A DNA stretch of 50,442 bases from Ophiocordyceps camponoti-saundersi (nom. inval.) (GCA_003339415.1 PDHQ01000254.1:1-50442); one strand, 5' to 3'; shown: positions 19,360-34,600, numbered from the stretch's first letter. Numbers and translations are program-made. Notes: a model not told the origin generated them from the letters alone.

Positions 19360-19952
19360 TAATATAGGATATATAATAATACTTTTATAAATCGCCTAAC
19401 CTCTTATAATATTTTACTAAGATTTCCCCTTTAGGATTTTACTTAAATTTCCCTTAGAAATTTTATTACTTTTACGCTTAGGAAATTACTAAGATTTCCT
19501 CTTAGGATTTCTCTATAATAACTTTTAAGATTTTACCGAGATTTCCTATTAAATTTAATATTAAAATATATTTTTAGAAATCTTTAAATTTTACTAGGAA
19601 ATCCCTATATACTAAGAAATTACCGTATACTAAGAAATCTCCGTTTTACTAATATATATAGAAATTACCGTAAAATCCCCTTAGGTAAAATATTTTTAAG
19701 ATTATATTAAGAAATCTTCCTTAAGCTCTTAGCTATATAAATTAGCTTAATATTCTTTTAAGTAATAATTAAAATTCTTTTATAATTATTATTTTAACTT
19801 TTAAAACTTTTACTTATACTTATACTTTTTATAATAGCTATTTTATAATCTTATAATTAATAGCTAGCTTATCTCCCTTTTTTATATATTATATTTAATA
19901 GCTAGCTTAGTATATATACTTATTAGAAAATTATATATATAAGCGTATAATA
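19360..19952 (+). repeat. Gypsy 5' LTR
   Basis: 593 bp, direct copy of 36175-36769, starting taatata and ending aagcgtataata. It is dominated by degenerate repeats of a gatttcc-like octamer in both orientations (19420-19700). Confidence 0.85.
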
Positions 19953-21631
19953 ACTAATAGTAATTTTATATTATATTAACTTATAAATTTCTAGCTATTA
20001 AGGTAATAAATTAAACTTAAAATGATTTTATTAATAAAATTTTATAAGCGTAGATTTTTAGCTTAGAAGAAAGCTTTATTATATTTATTATATTACCTTA
20101 GCTATATATTATTTCTTTACCCCTAAACTTCTTAAGGTAATTAAAGAAAAAGTTATAGGTAAGAAAGAAAAAGCTTATATTTTTAATATTTATAAGAAAA
20201 TAAAGAAACCTTACCTTTTTAAAAGTAAATTCTTTTCTTTATAATATAAAGAAATAAAGCTAGTTAGAAAATACTTACTATATTAAGATAATCCCTAAAA
20301 AACTAAGTTACTTATTATAATTAATTATTTCCTAATTAATCTAAATATAGTTATAAATTATAATTAATTATTTAAATAAGTAAATTAACTAAAATATATA
20401 TTAAATAATATTTTTTACTTACTTAGAATTTTTTTAGAAAATTAGCTACTTTTTATTTAAGAATATTTTTAAACTATAAATAATATTAAAAATAAAGGTA
20501 AGTAATTTACTTTATAAGAAGAAAATAGTAAAAATACTAAGCTTTTTTTTTAAGATAAAAGTAAGGAAAAGGCTAAATTCTCTTTATTAGATGAAGGTAA
20601 GAAAACTTTTATACTATAAAAATCCTCTCTAAAAGGGGAACTATTTACTTTAAAGAAAAATATTTTAAGGAAATAATATTTTCTAGATCCTCCTATATTA
20701 TTATTTAATTTAAAAAAACCTAAACTACTTTCCTTAGAAAAAGAAAAGATAGTATAAATAATTAATAAAATTCTTTATTTTTTTATATTTATCTTTAAAA
20801 TTTAAATTTAAAGCTAAATAATAATTTATAATTATATAACTAATTAAATTTATAAAAATTATTTAAATAATAAGTTTAGCTATAAGCTAAAGATATTAAA
20901 TAATTTAAATTAGCTAATATTTTTAATATTATTTTTAATTAAATTAAAAAAACTAATTAAATTATTATTTATTAAAATATTAACTAATTTATAAATACTT
21001 TAAAATAAATTATAGCTTAAAGCGAGGATTATATAGATAAACTTATATAATTTATTCCCTTTTTTCTTAAAAGTTATATTATAAAATAATATTCTAAAAA
21101 TTTAAATTTATAAATTAAATTAAAACTTATTTTTCCTAATCTTAGAATCTAAAAATAAATAAAAGCCTTATAAAAAAAGTTTACTATTTAACCTAATATT
21201 ACCGCTTTTATTATATAAAAATAAAGCTTTATATTTTAGAATATACTTACTAAAAAAGATTTCTAATTATAAATATTAAAAATAAAAAGAATAGCTTAGG
21301 TAGCTTTTTATCCTAAATAATCTATATTAATAATTATCTTTTCCTAACTTAATATCTTTCTCTAAGAAATTTTCTAATAGCTAATTAGCAAAGATATTTT
21401 AAATAACTAAGTATATAAATATAAATAACTTATTTTAAACTTTTAAATTAAGCTAATTAAAGGAACTTAAGGTATTTTTTAAAATAATATTACTTAGTAT
21501 ATAGCTTTAAGTAAGTTACTTTAATAAAAATATAAAGTAAATAGTCTTAAAAAGAAATCCCTATAAAATCTAAACTATTAACTAAAATATATATTAAATA
21601 ACTCTTTTAGAAAACTAATAAATAATACTTA

Positions 21632-21636
21632 GAAAC
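21632..21636 (+). repeat. Target site duplication GAAAC, left
   Basis: gaaac before the left copia LTR is repeated exactly at 28928-28932. Confidence 0.8.
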
Positions 21637-21937
21637 TATTATATATTATCTCTCTATACCCCTTTATATTTACTATACGATATATATATAGAGGATAGCA
21701 CGGATATAGGGAAGCCTCTAACGAAATATATATTACTACCTAAGTTATACCTTATATAACTTAGGAGGTAAGAGGTAGCTTAGATAAGAAAAAGGAGGGT
21801 ATAGAAGTAAAGTATTATCTAGCTATATAGCCGCTCTTCCTTATACGATAAAGGAAAAATATTTATCTCTAATTATACTTAATTTAAGTTACCTTTACTT
21901 TCTCTTACTTATACGTACGTATAAAAACTACTTAATA
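21637..21937 (+). repeat. Copia 5' LTR
   Basis: 301 bp, same length as the right LTR (28627-28927). It contains a perfect-armed palindrome, cctaagttata/tataacttagg (about 21740-21767). The ends are TA...TA. Confidence 0.9.
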
Positions 21938-24679
21938 CTAATTAGTAATTATACTAATTATTATTAGTTAATTATAAATTAGCTAAAATAACGAGATAGG
22001 TATTATATAATACTAAAAAGCCCCTATACCCGCTATTAACCGATACTTATACTTTTACCTTATTTCTTAATACTAGTTCTTACTAAAAAGCTATTTTTAC
22101 CTAGTGCTATTATTAAAACTAAAAGATTAAGGTAATATATAATACCTACTAATAATAAAATCCTTACTAAAAAGCTATATTTAGCCTAGTACTTTTTACT
22201 AGTTATACGATATTACTTTTAATAGCGTTCTAGAAATATAATAATAATAATATAGCTTTTATAATTTTAGAAGTTAAATAAGAAGTAGTAAATACGTTAA
22301 TTATAATAACGGTAATAAACGAGACTTTAGCTTTATATAATAAAATAATAAAAAAAAGCGAAGTTAACCTTTATATTTAAACTTAAAATATAAACCCGGT
22401 TTATTAAGATATATAACTTAACCTTATATAACCTCCCGATAAAGTTAAATTAATAATATTTATTACTTAGTAAATATATAATATTATTTATTTTAACTTT
22501 TATAAAAATAACCTTCTTTATATAATCTAATCGGAACTTTAAGGATAGACTTATTATTAGCTAAAATATATTTACCGTATATTTTTAAAAGAACTAACTT
22601 AAATTATAATTATATAATATATCCCGCTTATCGGAAATAGTATATTAATTAAATACTTTATATAACTCCTTAAGACTAAATTAGAAAACGTTTTACCCCC
22701 TAACTTATAAGAAGCCCCTTTTATATAGTTAGATTACCCCCCCTTTTCTAAACTAACTTTTCTAAATTATATAATATAAGCTTTATATTTAGCATAGCCC
22801 CCTAAGTTAAGATATATCTTAATATAGCTATTACGAAGTATCTTAGCTAAACCCTTACTTTATATAACTTATATATAGGAGTTAATTACTTTATATAATT
22901 TAAATATATAGCTACTCTTAGTAACCCTAACTTAAACTTTCCCGGAACTAATAAATTAAGCCTTAATAGGTATTATATAAGTTTATATATTATTATTAAT
23001 ATAAAAAGTAGCAAATAAACTAATCTCCCTAAAAAAAGTTACCGCTTTCTTTAAAAGTTAGCGAAAAAATTAAAATTATATAAGGTAGCTATATAATATA
23101 CTAATCGATAAGGCTAGGATTTTTATTAGCTATTACTCCTATATTAGTATAATAAAAGATTAATTTTATATTATTTTTTTAGATATCTTTTTAGATAAAG
23201 CTTAAGATTATTATTTATATTTTATTAGATTAGATAAATAATAAGATAAAATTTATACTCTTTTAAATACGTATTTTAATACTTATATAAACTATTTATT
23301 ATATTAGATAGATTAGATTACTTTTTCTTTTAATATTATATAATAAAAAAACCCCGATAAAACTATAATAGATTTACTTAATACTCTCCTTAATAAACTT
23401 CGACTTATTTAATAAGCTTTTAAACCTAACTATTAAAGAGAAAAGTAACTTCTTACTATTATTATATAAGCTTATCGCGGCGTTTTAGAACTCGAATTAG
23501 CTATAATATTCTAAGATATATCGTACGAAATATTTATTAATCGCCTCTATTCCTCCCTTATTATTATTATAGATAAAACTACTAATTAGTTCTTTATTAA
23601 ATAACGCTACCTTAATTATAATAAATATTATATAAACCTTAAATAATTTTCTTTTACTCCCTACTAATAATAATCGCCCTTTATATAATATTTTTCCTTA
23701 TAATAACGCTAATTTTAACCTTATATAATATAAAGGTACTTTATATATAAAAAGGAAAAATATTAGTTTACGAACTATAAGTTAGATAATATCTAATATA
23801 TATATAAGTAGTACCTTACTAATTATAAAAAAACTAGCTAGGACCTTTTTATAAAGGAAAAATTTAGCGTATTTCTCCTATTATATAAAAGTTTTAATAA
23901 ATAAGATTCCTAGTTTTTATAATTATATAATAAAGATTTTAATATTAAAGAAAAAATCGTTAGCGGCGAAAACGCGGTTTTATTTTTTACTATAGCAGCC
24001 TATATATACCGCTTTACTAGCGATAATATTTACTAACTAAAGGCCCTAGCGGTTCCCGCAGAATAATTCTTTCTTTTTAATATATATTATATAATATATT
24101 AAGGCGAGCTTTAAAATATAGAAGCTATATAAATCTTAACTATAAGTAAATTATAAGTAGAAGCCTATATTTAGGAATACCCTTATATAACTATTAACTA
24201 GACCTTAACTAAGAATATAATTTATTTTAGCTTTTTAGAACTTACTAAGCTAATTAAAACTATTATTATACGAAACCCCCTTAGTAAAGTCCTCTATTAT
24301 ATTCTTAATATTTCTACCTTATTCCTTTTTTATCTTAAAAATACTAACTACCTTCGTACCTTCTATAATAATATAAGGGATATTATCGTATAATATAATA
24401 GTATAATAGTTCCTATTATTAGGAAATAGGGATATTTATTTTTTAATATCTCGAAATAAGAATCTATATCGTATTATATAAAATAAAAGTTATAATAGCT
24501 TTACCGATATTTTAGCTACTTTAAAATATAATAGCTTTATAATTTACTAAAAAAAGCTAGTTTTTTAAATATAACCCCCGTAGCTTTTAAGTTAATTTAA
24601 TATTTATATTACTAATATTAATTATATAACTTAAAACCTTAGTAATTTAAATTCTCCCTTAAAAATAATTATAACTTTA

Positions 24680-25430
24680 ATTACTTACTAGTTATCGATA
24701 TTTTTTACCTTAACGGTAAGCCGGTCTTATACGCTATTAACGAAGCTATATCTTTTTAAGCCGCTACTTTTATATAAAATATATTAGCGGTAGACGCTTA
24801 GAATACCTTATATAAGTGCTAGATTTATATATATTAAGGCTTATTAGATATTATCTCTTATAACGCTAAGATTAACTTTTCCTCTTTAAAATTTTATATA
24901 AATATAAAATTACTCGGCACTATATATAAAAAAGTACCTATTAAAGCGTATTAGGCGATTAGTAAGGTTAAATATATATATACCCCTTTTAAGCGGGCGT
25001 ATAATATCCTATAATAGGAAATTAGTACTAAGATTAATAACGTAACTATCTTTTAGATAGCTATTAAAGCTATTAACGATATAGCTAAACTAAATAGCTT
25101 TATTTCGATATTTCTTATTTTTAGCGCTTACTCTTATATTTTATATAACTTACCCCTAGCCCTTAATATTACTACGAAAGCCTAAGCGATTTAGCGCGCT
25201 ATAAAATAAGTATAATAAATTAAAGCTTAAGCGGATATTTTACGCGCTCTTTATACTTAAAATAAACCTAATTTATATAATATCTTATCGCTTCTTTTTT
25301 AAAGCGAAGTTTTTATTTAGTATAAAAAAGATAAATAGTAAGGTCCTTTCTATATTTCTAATTTCGATAGCTAAGATATTATCCTTAAACTTCTTATAAG
25401 ATTAACTAGATTTTATATAATATAAGTTAA
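24680..25430 (+). pseudogene. Copia integrase relic
   Basis: Ignoring stops, this frame carries the order of blocks of fungal copia integrases: a GKPVL-like block near 24715, an NAGINF-like block near 24860, a KAIND-like block at 25076 and a GPF-like C-terminal block near 25350 (taaggtccttt). Stops are mainly TAG/TAA where Trp or Gln codons would become stops by RIP. Non-functional. Confidence 0.75.
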
Positions 25431-25679
25431 ACCTTATCTCCGCTCCCTTCTTATTATACTTATAAAGAAAAAAATATAGTTCGAAATCCTAATTATACCC
25501 CTATATAATAAAAACTTATATAAAGCTTTTCCCTTTATATTTATTATTACGAAGGAAAAAAATAACTATATACTTATTATATAACTACGGTAATAAGGTA
25601 TTATTATTACCCTAAAATAACTATTTAAGGCCTCTAACTATAAGGAAATTAATACCTTTTTTATATAAGAAATCTTTAC

Positions 25680-27110
25680 CTTTATCTAATATAACCTTTC
25701 CTTAGACCTTATAAGATATATTTTTAAAACGCGTCTTATATAAGAAATAAAAAACTTAAATAATAGCCCTTACGAAAAGTCCCGCCTAGTTATTTAGGGC
25801 TATAAAAATAATAGTAAAGAGGAAATCCTTATATAATTACCTATAATTCTATATATATTATAGCGCCTCCTTTTTACTCTTAAACTTACCCTTATAAAGT
25901 TATACGATTACTAAAGTAAACTACGAGATATTATATAAGCGTATATATAGTTTACTAATCCTTTAAGTTATACGATATACGCGTACTTTCCTAAAAAACT
26001 ATAAGATTAATATTTACTTTATACTCTTTTATATATTAAGAAGCTACTATATAAGCTAGTAGAATTAGGATTATATTAGTTTAAGATATATTATAATTAT
26101 TATTATACGAACTTTTATATAACGCCTTTATTATATAATTTATATCTTTTATTTATAATAGCTAGCGCTAACTTATTTAGAATAATAAGCTTATAAATAG
26201 ATAATATATTCTCTTTTATATTTAATATATTCTCTAAACTTAAGGAAAATAAATTAAAATAAGCAAAGCTTTATATAAAGCTTAAAATATTCCTTACTAA
26301 TAGCTTATCTATTAACTTTAATAGTAATTATATTATACGTAAATTATACGATATCGTTCTTATATAGAAAAGATAAGTAAAGGGCCTTTACGTTATTAAC
26401 TTAATTGCTAATATTACCCCGTAGGACTTTATTAGCTAGCGAGCCTAAGGAGTATATATTATTTTTACCTATTAACTAAAAGCGTTATATAACCTTATAA
26501 TAGCTACTTAAGTAACTAATCCTTCCTTATAAGATATTTTAGCTTTTAATAAATATATTTAGTAATAGATTAATAATATTACTTACGGTTTATAGTTTAT
26601 TCCGCTTAACTTATCTTATATAAAACTATTTATTTTTACGGATAAGTTATTTATAAATAATAAGAACTTTACCTTATAGCTTAATACCTTAATTATCTTT
26701 AATAAGGAAAACCGGTCCTCTAACTTATTTATCGTATAAGGTAATATCCTTTACTAAACTTTTACGAAATATAAAAAAGTTACTTAAAATATCCTAGTAA
26801 GTAAACTTTATAGTATAGTAAATAGTATTAATATCGGCCTAGCCCTTTACTTAACTATTTAAGCTATTATATAATTCCTAAGCACGCTTTTAATCCCCCT
26901 TATTTTCTATATAAACTTATATTTATTATATAATTACTTAATAAGGCTTAGCTTAATAATAGAAAAATAGCTAATAATTAATATTATAGCTATTTATAAG
27001 TTATATAAGCGTAAGGAAATTTTAAAAATATAATAAATTAATAATAAGAATAACTTAGCTAATACTTATATTAAGGATAGCTTTAATTTAGCCTTATTAA
27101 CCCTTATTTC
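25680..27110 (+). pseudogene. Copia reverse transcriptase and RNase H relic
   Basis: The catalytic TDD block is represented by agcttataaatagataat at 26188. The RNase H block begins with gataagttatttataaataa at 26641. The distance from 26188 to the taagttat string (26643) is 455 bp, identical to the second copia copy at 37893/38348. Stops and missense changes abolish function. Confidence 0.75.
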
Positions 27111-28626
27111 TACGAATTCCTATAAGTTATAAATTAAAGCTATTATTTAATAATTTACCTAAGTTATATAAAACTTATACTTTTTTCTTTCTTATATTTT
27201 TATTTTATTTAACCTTTTATCCTTACCTTTTTATTTTTTTATATTTTTCTATTTTTTTTTATTATTTTTATACGAAAATTACTATTAATTCTTTCTAAGT
27301 ATTATCTAACTCTTACGCCTAATTTTTAAAAAAAAAGTAAAGCTATAAGTTTTAAACGCTTAATTTTTTTTTTTTAATTTTTTTTTCTTTTCCTTTTTCC
27401 TTATCCTCTAACTTTATTACTATTTCTTTTCTACCCCTACCCCCTACTATTTATTATCTAAGATAGTAATATACTTCTCCGCGTTAGGAGGCGCTCCGCC
27501 TAATATTACTATTACCTATCCCCGCTTTTAGCTATTAGGTAACTTAATAAGAGTAGTTATTAAAATATAAGGTATTAGCTTAGGAGTTTATAATACTTAG
27601 CTTTATCGTACGAAAAAATATCTTATTATATAGGACCGCTATATATAAGTAATATAAGCCCCGTTACTATTTATCTAATATATATTAAATAAGTAAGGAT
27701 TTTTAGTATAAATATAATATAATTTTACTATTACCTTATTATAACTTATAAGTAAGATTATTAGAACATAACTTAAGCGTTAAATAATAATAGTTTTAAT
27801 ACGCTTAAGATCTTAAATATTATTAAAGCGGATAAAGATATCGGATAATAATATAGCTATTAGTTAGATCTTTACTTATTATTTTCCTATTAGTATTATT
27901 ATTATATAATAATAAGACTTTTTTTTTTATATTTAAAGATATTTATTATATAAAGCGTTAATTATCCTCCTTACTATAAAATATATAAATTTAGTAAAAC
28001 TTAAGTTAATAAGCTATAACGCTATTAGAATAAGGAAATATATTATATAACTAATAATTATTAATAAAAATAACTTAGGTATATCGTACGATTTATTAAT
28101 TTTTATTAAAAATCTTTTTAATTATCGTTATTATTTTTATTAATTAGCTTAAAGAAAAAAGAAAAAAAAAGGAAAAGAAAAAGAGAGAGAGAGAGAGGGA
28201 GCGAGGAGGGGTTTTTATACCCCTTTAAAGGCGGTAAGAGGCGGCAGAATCCGATTTTTAATTCCTATTTTTCGTAATATTTTTTAGTATTTTTAATATA
28301 AAATTATAAAAAATTAATTTTCTATTTATTTTTCTTAGTATTATAATTATAAGAAACTTTTATAATAAAACTTTATAAAAACGCGCTATAAGTTAGATTA
28401 TATAATAACCCGATTTTTATTTTTTAGCTAATAGCTTATTTTCTTTATCTCTTTTTACTATAATATTACGGGCGTTATTTACTTTTAGAGATTTTTTTAA
28501 TTATATACTTATTTAATATTATATAATTATTTTTCTTTAGAAATATTTACCTTTTAAAAAAACGGAGTTTTTTCTTCGTATAATACCTTTTTATTTAGTA
28601 TATTTTTTTATAAAAAAAAAGTTAAG

Positions 28627-28927
28627 TATTAGATATTATCTTTTTATACCCCTTTATATTTACTATACGATATATATATAAAGGATAATATAGATATAGG
28701 AAAGCTTCTAACGAAATATATATTATTACCTAAGTTATACTTTATATAACTTAGGAGGTAGGAGGTAGCTTAGATAAGAAGAAGGAGGGTATAGAAGTAG
28801 AGTATTATCTAGCTATATAGCTGCTCTTCCTTATACGATAAAAGAAGGGTATCTATCTCTAATTATACTTAATTTAAGTTACCTTTGCTTTCTCTTACTT
28901 ATATATATATATAAAGACTACTTAATA
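28627..28927 (+). repeat. Copia 3' LTR
   Basis: 301-bp direct copy of 21637-21937. Most differences are C/T or A/G transitions. It is followed by the GAAAC duplication at 28928-28932. Confidence 0.9.
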
Positions 28928-30649
28928 GAAACCTTTTAATAAAAATATTAAGTTTAAAATAAAGATAAAATAGCTTTTTTTTAAGAAAAATAAAAAAAGC
29001 TTAAAAGGTAATTTTATTCTTATTAACCTTACTTATAAACTCGTAAATTAAGACCTTAATATAAATAAAGTTTTTACTATCTTTTCGGAAATATATAATA
29101 TTATTCTTAATATTTTAAAATAGCTCTTAGAAGGCAAAGATAACTTTTTTAAAAATATTTAAAAATAAATAACTAGCTAATAACTTATATTATCTTATTT
29201 TAAATTTTAAAAAATATAAGATAAAACCTCTTAATATTATTAAAAACCTCTTTTCTAAAAACTTTTTTATTATTAAAGCTATTTTATAAATAACTAATTT
29301 CCTTTTAAAATAAGTTTCTTATTTCTTTTATATAAAGATTTTAATATTTAGTAAAAATAAACTTTTTAACGCTATAGAAAAATATATTTATACTAAAATA
29401 AATAAATCACTTATTAGGAAAAACTTACTTAATAAGTTTAATAATATTAACTATAATCTAATAATAATTTAAAGCTTAAATAATATTAGATTAGCCTTAA
29501 CTTATAGTTAAGCTATTTTTACTTTATATATTATTAGTAAAATTAATAGTAAATTTTACCTTAATAAGTTTAAAGCTAGCGCTTAAGTTATTAAGTATTT
29601 TCTTATTAGAGTTTTATTAAGATAAGGATTCTTAATTCCTTATAAAATCGATATTCTTAACTTTTAATAAAAGCTTTAAATTTAACTTTATAAAGGAATA
29701 TATATCGAATACTATTTTACTTATAAAAGACTAGCTATTTATAAATATATAATAGCTATTTTAGTAATAATAATCCCTCTTTTTTAATAAGCACGATTTT
29801 AGCATTAATTAAAGATCCTCTTAAAAATCGTAACTTTATTTTTTTTCCTAACTTTTATTTTCTCTCTAGTTTAATTATTTATAATTACTTTTATTTAATT
29901 ATTTTTAACTTAAGTAATAAGCTAATTTTCTTTAAATAAAAAGAAAAAGTTAGTATAATATTAGATCTTAATAATTAATTCTCTTTTACTATCTTTTAAT
30001 AAATTACGAAAAAGGACTCCTTAGTTAACCCTAATAAGCGTTCGATATTAAACTTTTTTTTAAATTAGATAATATTATTTAACAAAACTAATATTAACTT
30101 ACTTCTTATTAATATCCTAAATCTAAGTTAACTATACTAATTAAGTATTTTTAAGATACCTAATATCTTAGAAATTAAAGGAAAGTATAGCGTTAGAATT
30201 TATACTTTAAATTCTTAGTTATTTAGAAAGGTAAAATAGCTATATAATTCCCTTCTAAAATTATAAGAAAATACTAAATTAATTAATTTACTTTTAGAAT
30301 ATTATTTAAAAATCCCCCTTATTAATAATTAGTATAAGAAAAAACTTAGTTTATATCTTTATTTATTAAATAAACCTAATTAGGATTTCCTTAGTAAAAT
30401 ATAATAATATATATTTATAAAGTAAAATAAAATAAGCGCTTAAAGCTTTACCTTTCGCTAGCTTATATTTTATTATTTAGAGAAAAGGTAAACTTTATAT
30501 TATTAATAACTTATAAGCTTTAAATAGCGTAGCTATTCCTAATATATATCTAATACCTTTTCCTTAAAATATAATCTATAAGTTAGTAAGTAAAAAAGTT
30601 ATTTTTATTATTAATATTCGAAGCTTTTTTTATTAGTTTCTTATTTATT

Positions 30650-31640
30650 TAAATTACCGAGAGTAGTTTATAATTACTTCTTACCGCGGATTAGAGAGGG
30701 CTATAATCGCTTTTATAAGGTATAAAAATTCTCCTACTTATATATAAAAATTTATCGATTATATTTTTTAACTATATAAAGTATACGCTATTAAATATAT
30801 TAATAATATAATAATCTTCTCTAATACTTTAGAAAATTTTATTAAATATTTAATTATAGTATTTAATTTTTTTATTAATATAAATCTTTCCCTCTCTATT
30901 TTTAAATTATTCTTTTATTACTAATTTATAAAAATATTAAGGTATTATATTAATAAATTCGTACTAATAAATACTTAATTTTAGGTAAAAGCCTTATAAG
31001 ATATTAATTTCCCTAATATTTTATAATATTTTAAGTAATAAATTAAATTAATTAAATAGATAAGATATCTTATTCCTTATTTTACGTAATAAATTAACCT
31101 TTTTTAGAAATATAAAATAATAATATTTTAAAAAAATAGGAAAATAAAATACTTATTATTAAACTAAAAAGAAATACCTTTACCTCTTAGTTTAAAATTA
31201 TCCTAATAAAGGAAAAAACTAACTATTTTAATAATATTATTAATACCTTTTATAATAATACTATTTTTAGTTAGTTTTTTCCTAATTATTAACTTTTTTT
31301 ATAAATTAATATTTTTTAAAAAAATAGTTTTATAGCTTATCTTTTCTATATTAATAATAAGGAATCTTAAAAATTATTTTTAGCTCCGCTTTAGTAATTT
31401 ATTAAACTTATTTATTATCTTAATTATATACTTAAACTAGCTAAAACTAAATATTAGCTAATTAAACTTAAGATTTCTTACTTAATTTAAGCTTATTATA
31501 AACTCTAAACTTATTTAATTAAAACTTAAAAATTAAAAATTATAATTTTTATAGATTATACCGCGATTTTAATAATTATAAAGTAAACTTTTTTTTTACT
31601 ATTAATATAAAAAGTAATAATTACTTTACTTTTACTTTTT
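30650..31640 (+). pseudogene. Ty3/gypsy reverse transcriptase and RNase H relic
   Basis: The Y-x-D-D active-site block lies at 30796-30807 (both Asp codons now aat), followed by IIIFSNTL. Upstream text resembles the GYKNSP block of fungal gypsy RTs (about 30720). An RNase H-like D-x-x block follows at about 31553-31640. Plus strand, many stops. Confidence 0.7.
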
Positions 31641-34600
31641 AGTTTCTAAGTTAATACTTTTTTAAAGTTTAATATATTTTTAGTATTTTTAATATTCTTA
31701 TAAACTCTTTTTTACGTTTCTTTTTAAAAATAGCCTTATAAAAAGGATAAGGAGAACTTAAAGATATCTAAAAAGATTATATTAATTATAAATATATACT
31801 TATTTCCTTAGAAGCTATTCTTAATAATATTTTCTAATATAGGATTTCTAAAAAATATCTCCTTAATATATAATAATCTAAAATCTTAAAATAACTTAAA
31901 AATAAAAACTTTTAGGAAAAACTTACTTTTATCTAAGTAAATAGCTTATTATATCTTAAAAATATTAATAATTAATAATAACTTTATATTCCTAAAAATT
32001 ACGCTAAAAAAATTATTTCTAAGTATTATTTTTATAAATTTTATATTAGTTAAAATTATATATAAGCTAAATTTTTTTTTAATTTTATTATTTCCTAACT
32101 AAAAAAAAGATTAATAATTTTATAAATAAATATAATATTTATAAATAAAATTAAACTAATAAATAAGCTCCTATTAGGGAAATAGTTTTTATTTATTACC
32201 TAGTAATTCCTTTTTATATAATTATAATAAATTTTATTACTAGACTCCTTTTAATCTTTTTAGAAAATTTATTTTAGTTTCTTACTATTACCGATAAGTT
32301 TTTTAAAAATATATATTTTAACTTTTAAATATAATTACTTTATTATTAAAAAATAAGCTTAAGAGCTATATAATAAGCTTACTTATTATAACTAAGGATT
32401 TCTAAAGTAAATTATTTTTAATTAAGATTTAAAATTTATATCTAAGTTTTAAAAAACCTTATAGTTCGCTTTTAGTACTAAACTCCTAATATTAATTATA
32501 TATTACCTATAAACTAATAATTTATCCGAAAAATAAAACTAAACTATTAAAATTACTTTTAGATTCTTCGCTACTAATTTCTTAATAAAATAATAAATTA
32601 ACGCCTTACTAGCTTTTGAATTTTTACTTAATAACTCCTTTTTTTAGTTATTAAAACTATACTTAGTAAGTTACTTATTAGATTTTAAATAGATAATAAT
32701 CTCCGTTATTTAAGTAATTAAGCTTCCCCTAAATTTAAGGAAATATTTAAAAATAAGGTAATTATCTTAATTACTTATACTTAAGCTATAATAAAAAGAA
32801 AATAATAAGAAATATCGGAAGCTAAGTTTAAACTTAGTAATTAAATTTAGCTAAAACTTAGGAAAAGATATTCTATTCCTAATAAATAAGTAATAAAGCT
32901 TTCGGAATAGTAAACTAAGCTTTTTTATATAATCGAAAGAATTAAATATTTAGCTTACTAACTAAATCTTAATAACTTTATAAATATCTATCTTATTATA
33001 TTAGTTATATAACTTTAATTAGCTAATATTTTAAGAGAATAACTTAGCCCTAAGCTTAATACTAATAACTATAAGATTAAATAAATCCTTAATAGGAGAA
33101 AAGTTAAGAGAGGGTAAGGTATTACCTAAATAAAGTACCTTATATATTTAAAAAGATACCTAAGTAATAATAATTAATAAGTAGCTAAAAAAGACTTCTA
33201 ATAAAAGGAGATAATTAAAAAATTTAAGAAAGAAAAAAATAAGTTAAAAACTAGGCTAGAAATTACTAAGAAAAAATATATAAATATTTTTAAAAAGTAC
33301 TAGCTATTAGAATAAAGTAAATAAGTTACTTAGTAACGAATATATAATATTTTTAGGAAATAATAAACCTAATATATCGCCGTTTATATTAGATTTCTTT
33401 TTTTTTCCTACCTTTCTTTTTTTATTTCCCCTCTCCCTTATTTATCCTCTTTTATTCCCCTTTATATTACTTATCTTTATTATATTTTCCTATATATTAG
33501 TTTTTATCCCCCTTATAATTATTTCTTTTTATCTTCTAATTCCTTTTATTATCTTTATATTATTTCCTTTCTTTTATACTTAAAATTAATCCTCCTTATA
33601 ATAATCCTTATTATTTTTATAATAAGATATACCGTAAGTTATTTTATAAATAACTAATTTATACTCCCCTTATACTTATATTTAAAAGCTTTAAAAAAGC
33701 TATTTAGCTATTTAGAAACCTTATAAAATTTTAATATTTATTTAAGTTACTTACTTATAAATTTAATAACTAGAAATTAAATAACTATATAATTTTTATT
33801 ACTTAGAAATAAATATTATAAGAAAAAAAATATAATCTATTATTTAATAAGTTAAATAATTATATTTATTATATTAATAAAAAAGTAAAAAGATAAGCTA
33901 ATAAAAAATAACTCCTTAATAATAAAAATTATAATTTTAAATACTTACTTTTAAATAATAAATACTCTAGCTCTAATTACTCCTTACCTAAAGTTTCTAA
34001 AATTATAGCGCTTAGATATTTTACTTAAAAAACTACTATAATATCTTTTTCTACCGCTAGCTTTACTTTTAAAATATTAGCTACCTTAATAAGAAACTAT
34101 AGCTACCTTTTACTATTATATTCCCTTACTAATATTAAAGGGAATATCTTTCCGTAATTTAAATAATTTAGAAAAAACTATTATAGTATATACGCGCTAT
34201 TAAAAATTATAAAAAATTATATTAAGGGCCTAGTTAGTAGGTAAGTTTATTAGGAATTAGAAAAGTTAGAGGAGATTAAGAAAATCCTAGCTATTATCTC
34301 TTATACTAATTACCTTAGAAAAATAAAAAGAATAATATTAGTAGCTATAAAAAAGGAGACTAAGGTTAAGGGAGTAGCTTTTATTTTTAGTAAATCCCTA
34401 ATAAGGCGTTTTATTACTCCTTTTATTTTAACTTAATAAAGCGTTCTTAGAACTTTTAATAAGTAAACTCGCTTTATTTTTTAATAACTTAAAACCCCTA
34501 CGATAATCTCTAAAACCGCGATCTAATTTTAAAAAATTTTAGAAGCTAAAAAAGTTAAAAAAGCTAATAATAATTTTTTAGTAATTTATTATAATAATTT

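Larger units (their letters stand above)
21637..28927 (+). mobile_element. Complete Ty1/copia LTR retrotransposon, RIP-inactivated
   Basis: 7291 bp, bounded by 301-bp direct LTRs and the duplication GAAAC, inserted in the gypsy element. A purine tract (aaaaaaaaagttaag, 28612-28626) abuts the right LTR as the plus-strand primer, giving plus orientation. Pol relics read in copia order: integrase about 24680-25430, reverse transcriptase about 25680-26400, RNase H about 26630-27110. Gag should lie in 22-24 kb but I could not identify it. 27.2-28.6 kb is a noncoding tail with a (GA)n run at about 28181-28197. Stops are frequent and CA/TG are nearly absent. Confidence 0.85.

Noticed and set aside
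19420..19700. CRISPR-like array from the repeated gatttcc words
   Set aside because: The units are degenerate, irregularly spaced and in both orientations, and the host is a fungus; it is internal LTR structure.
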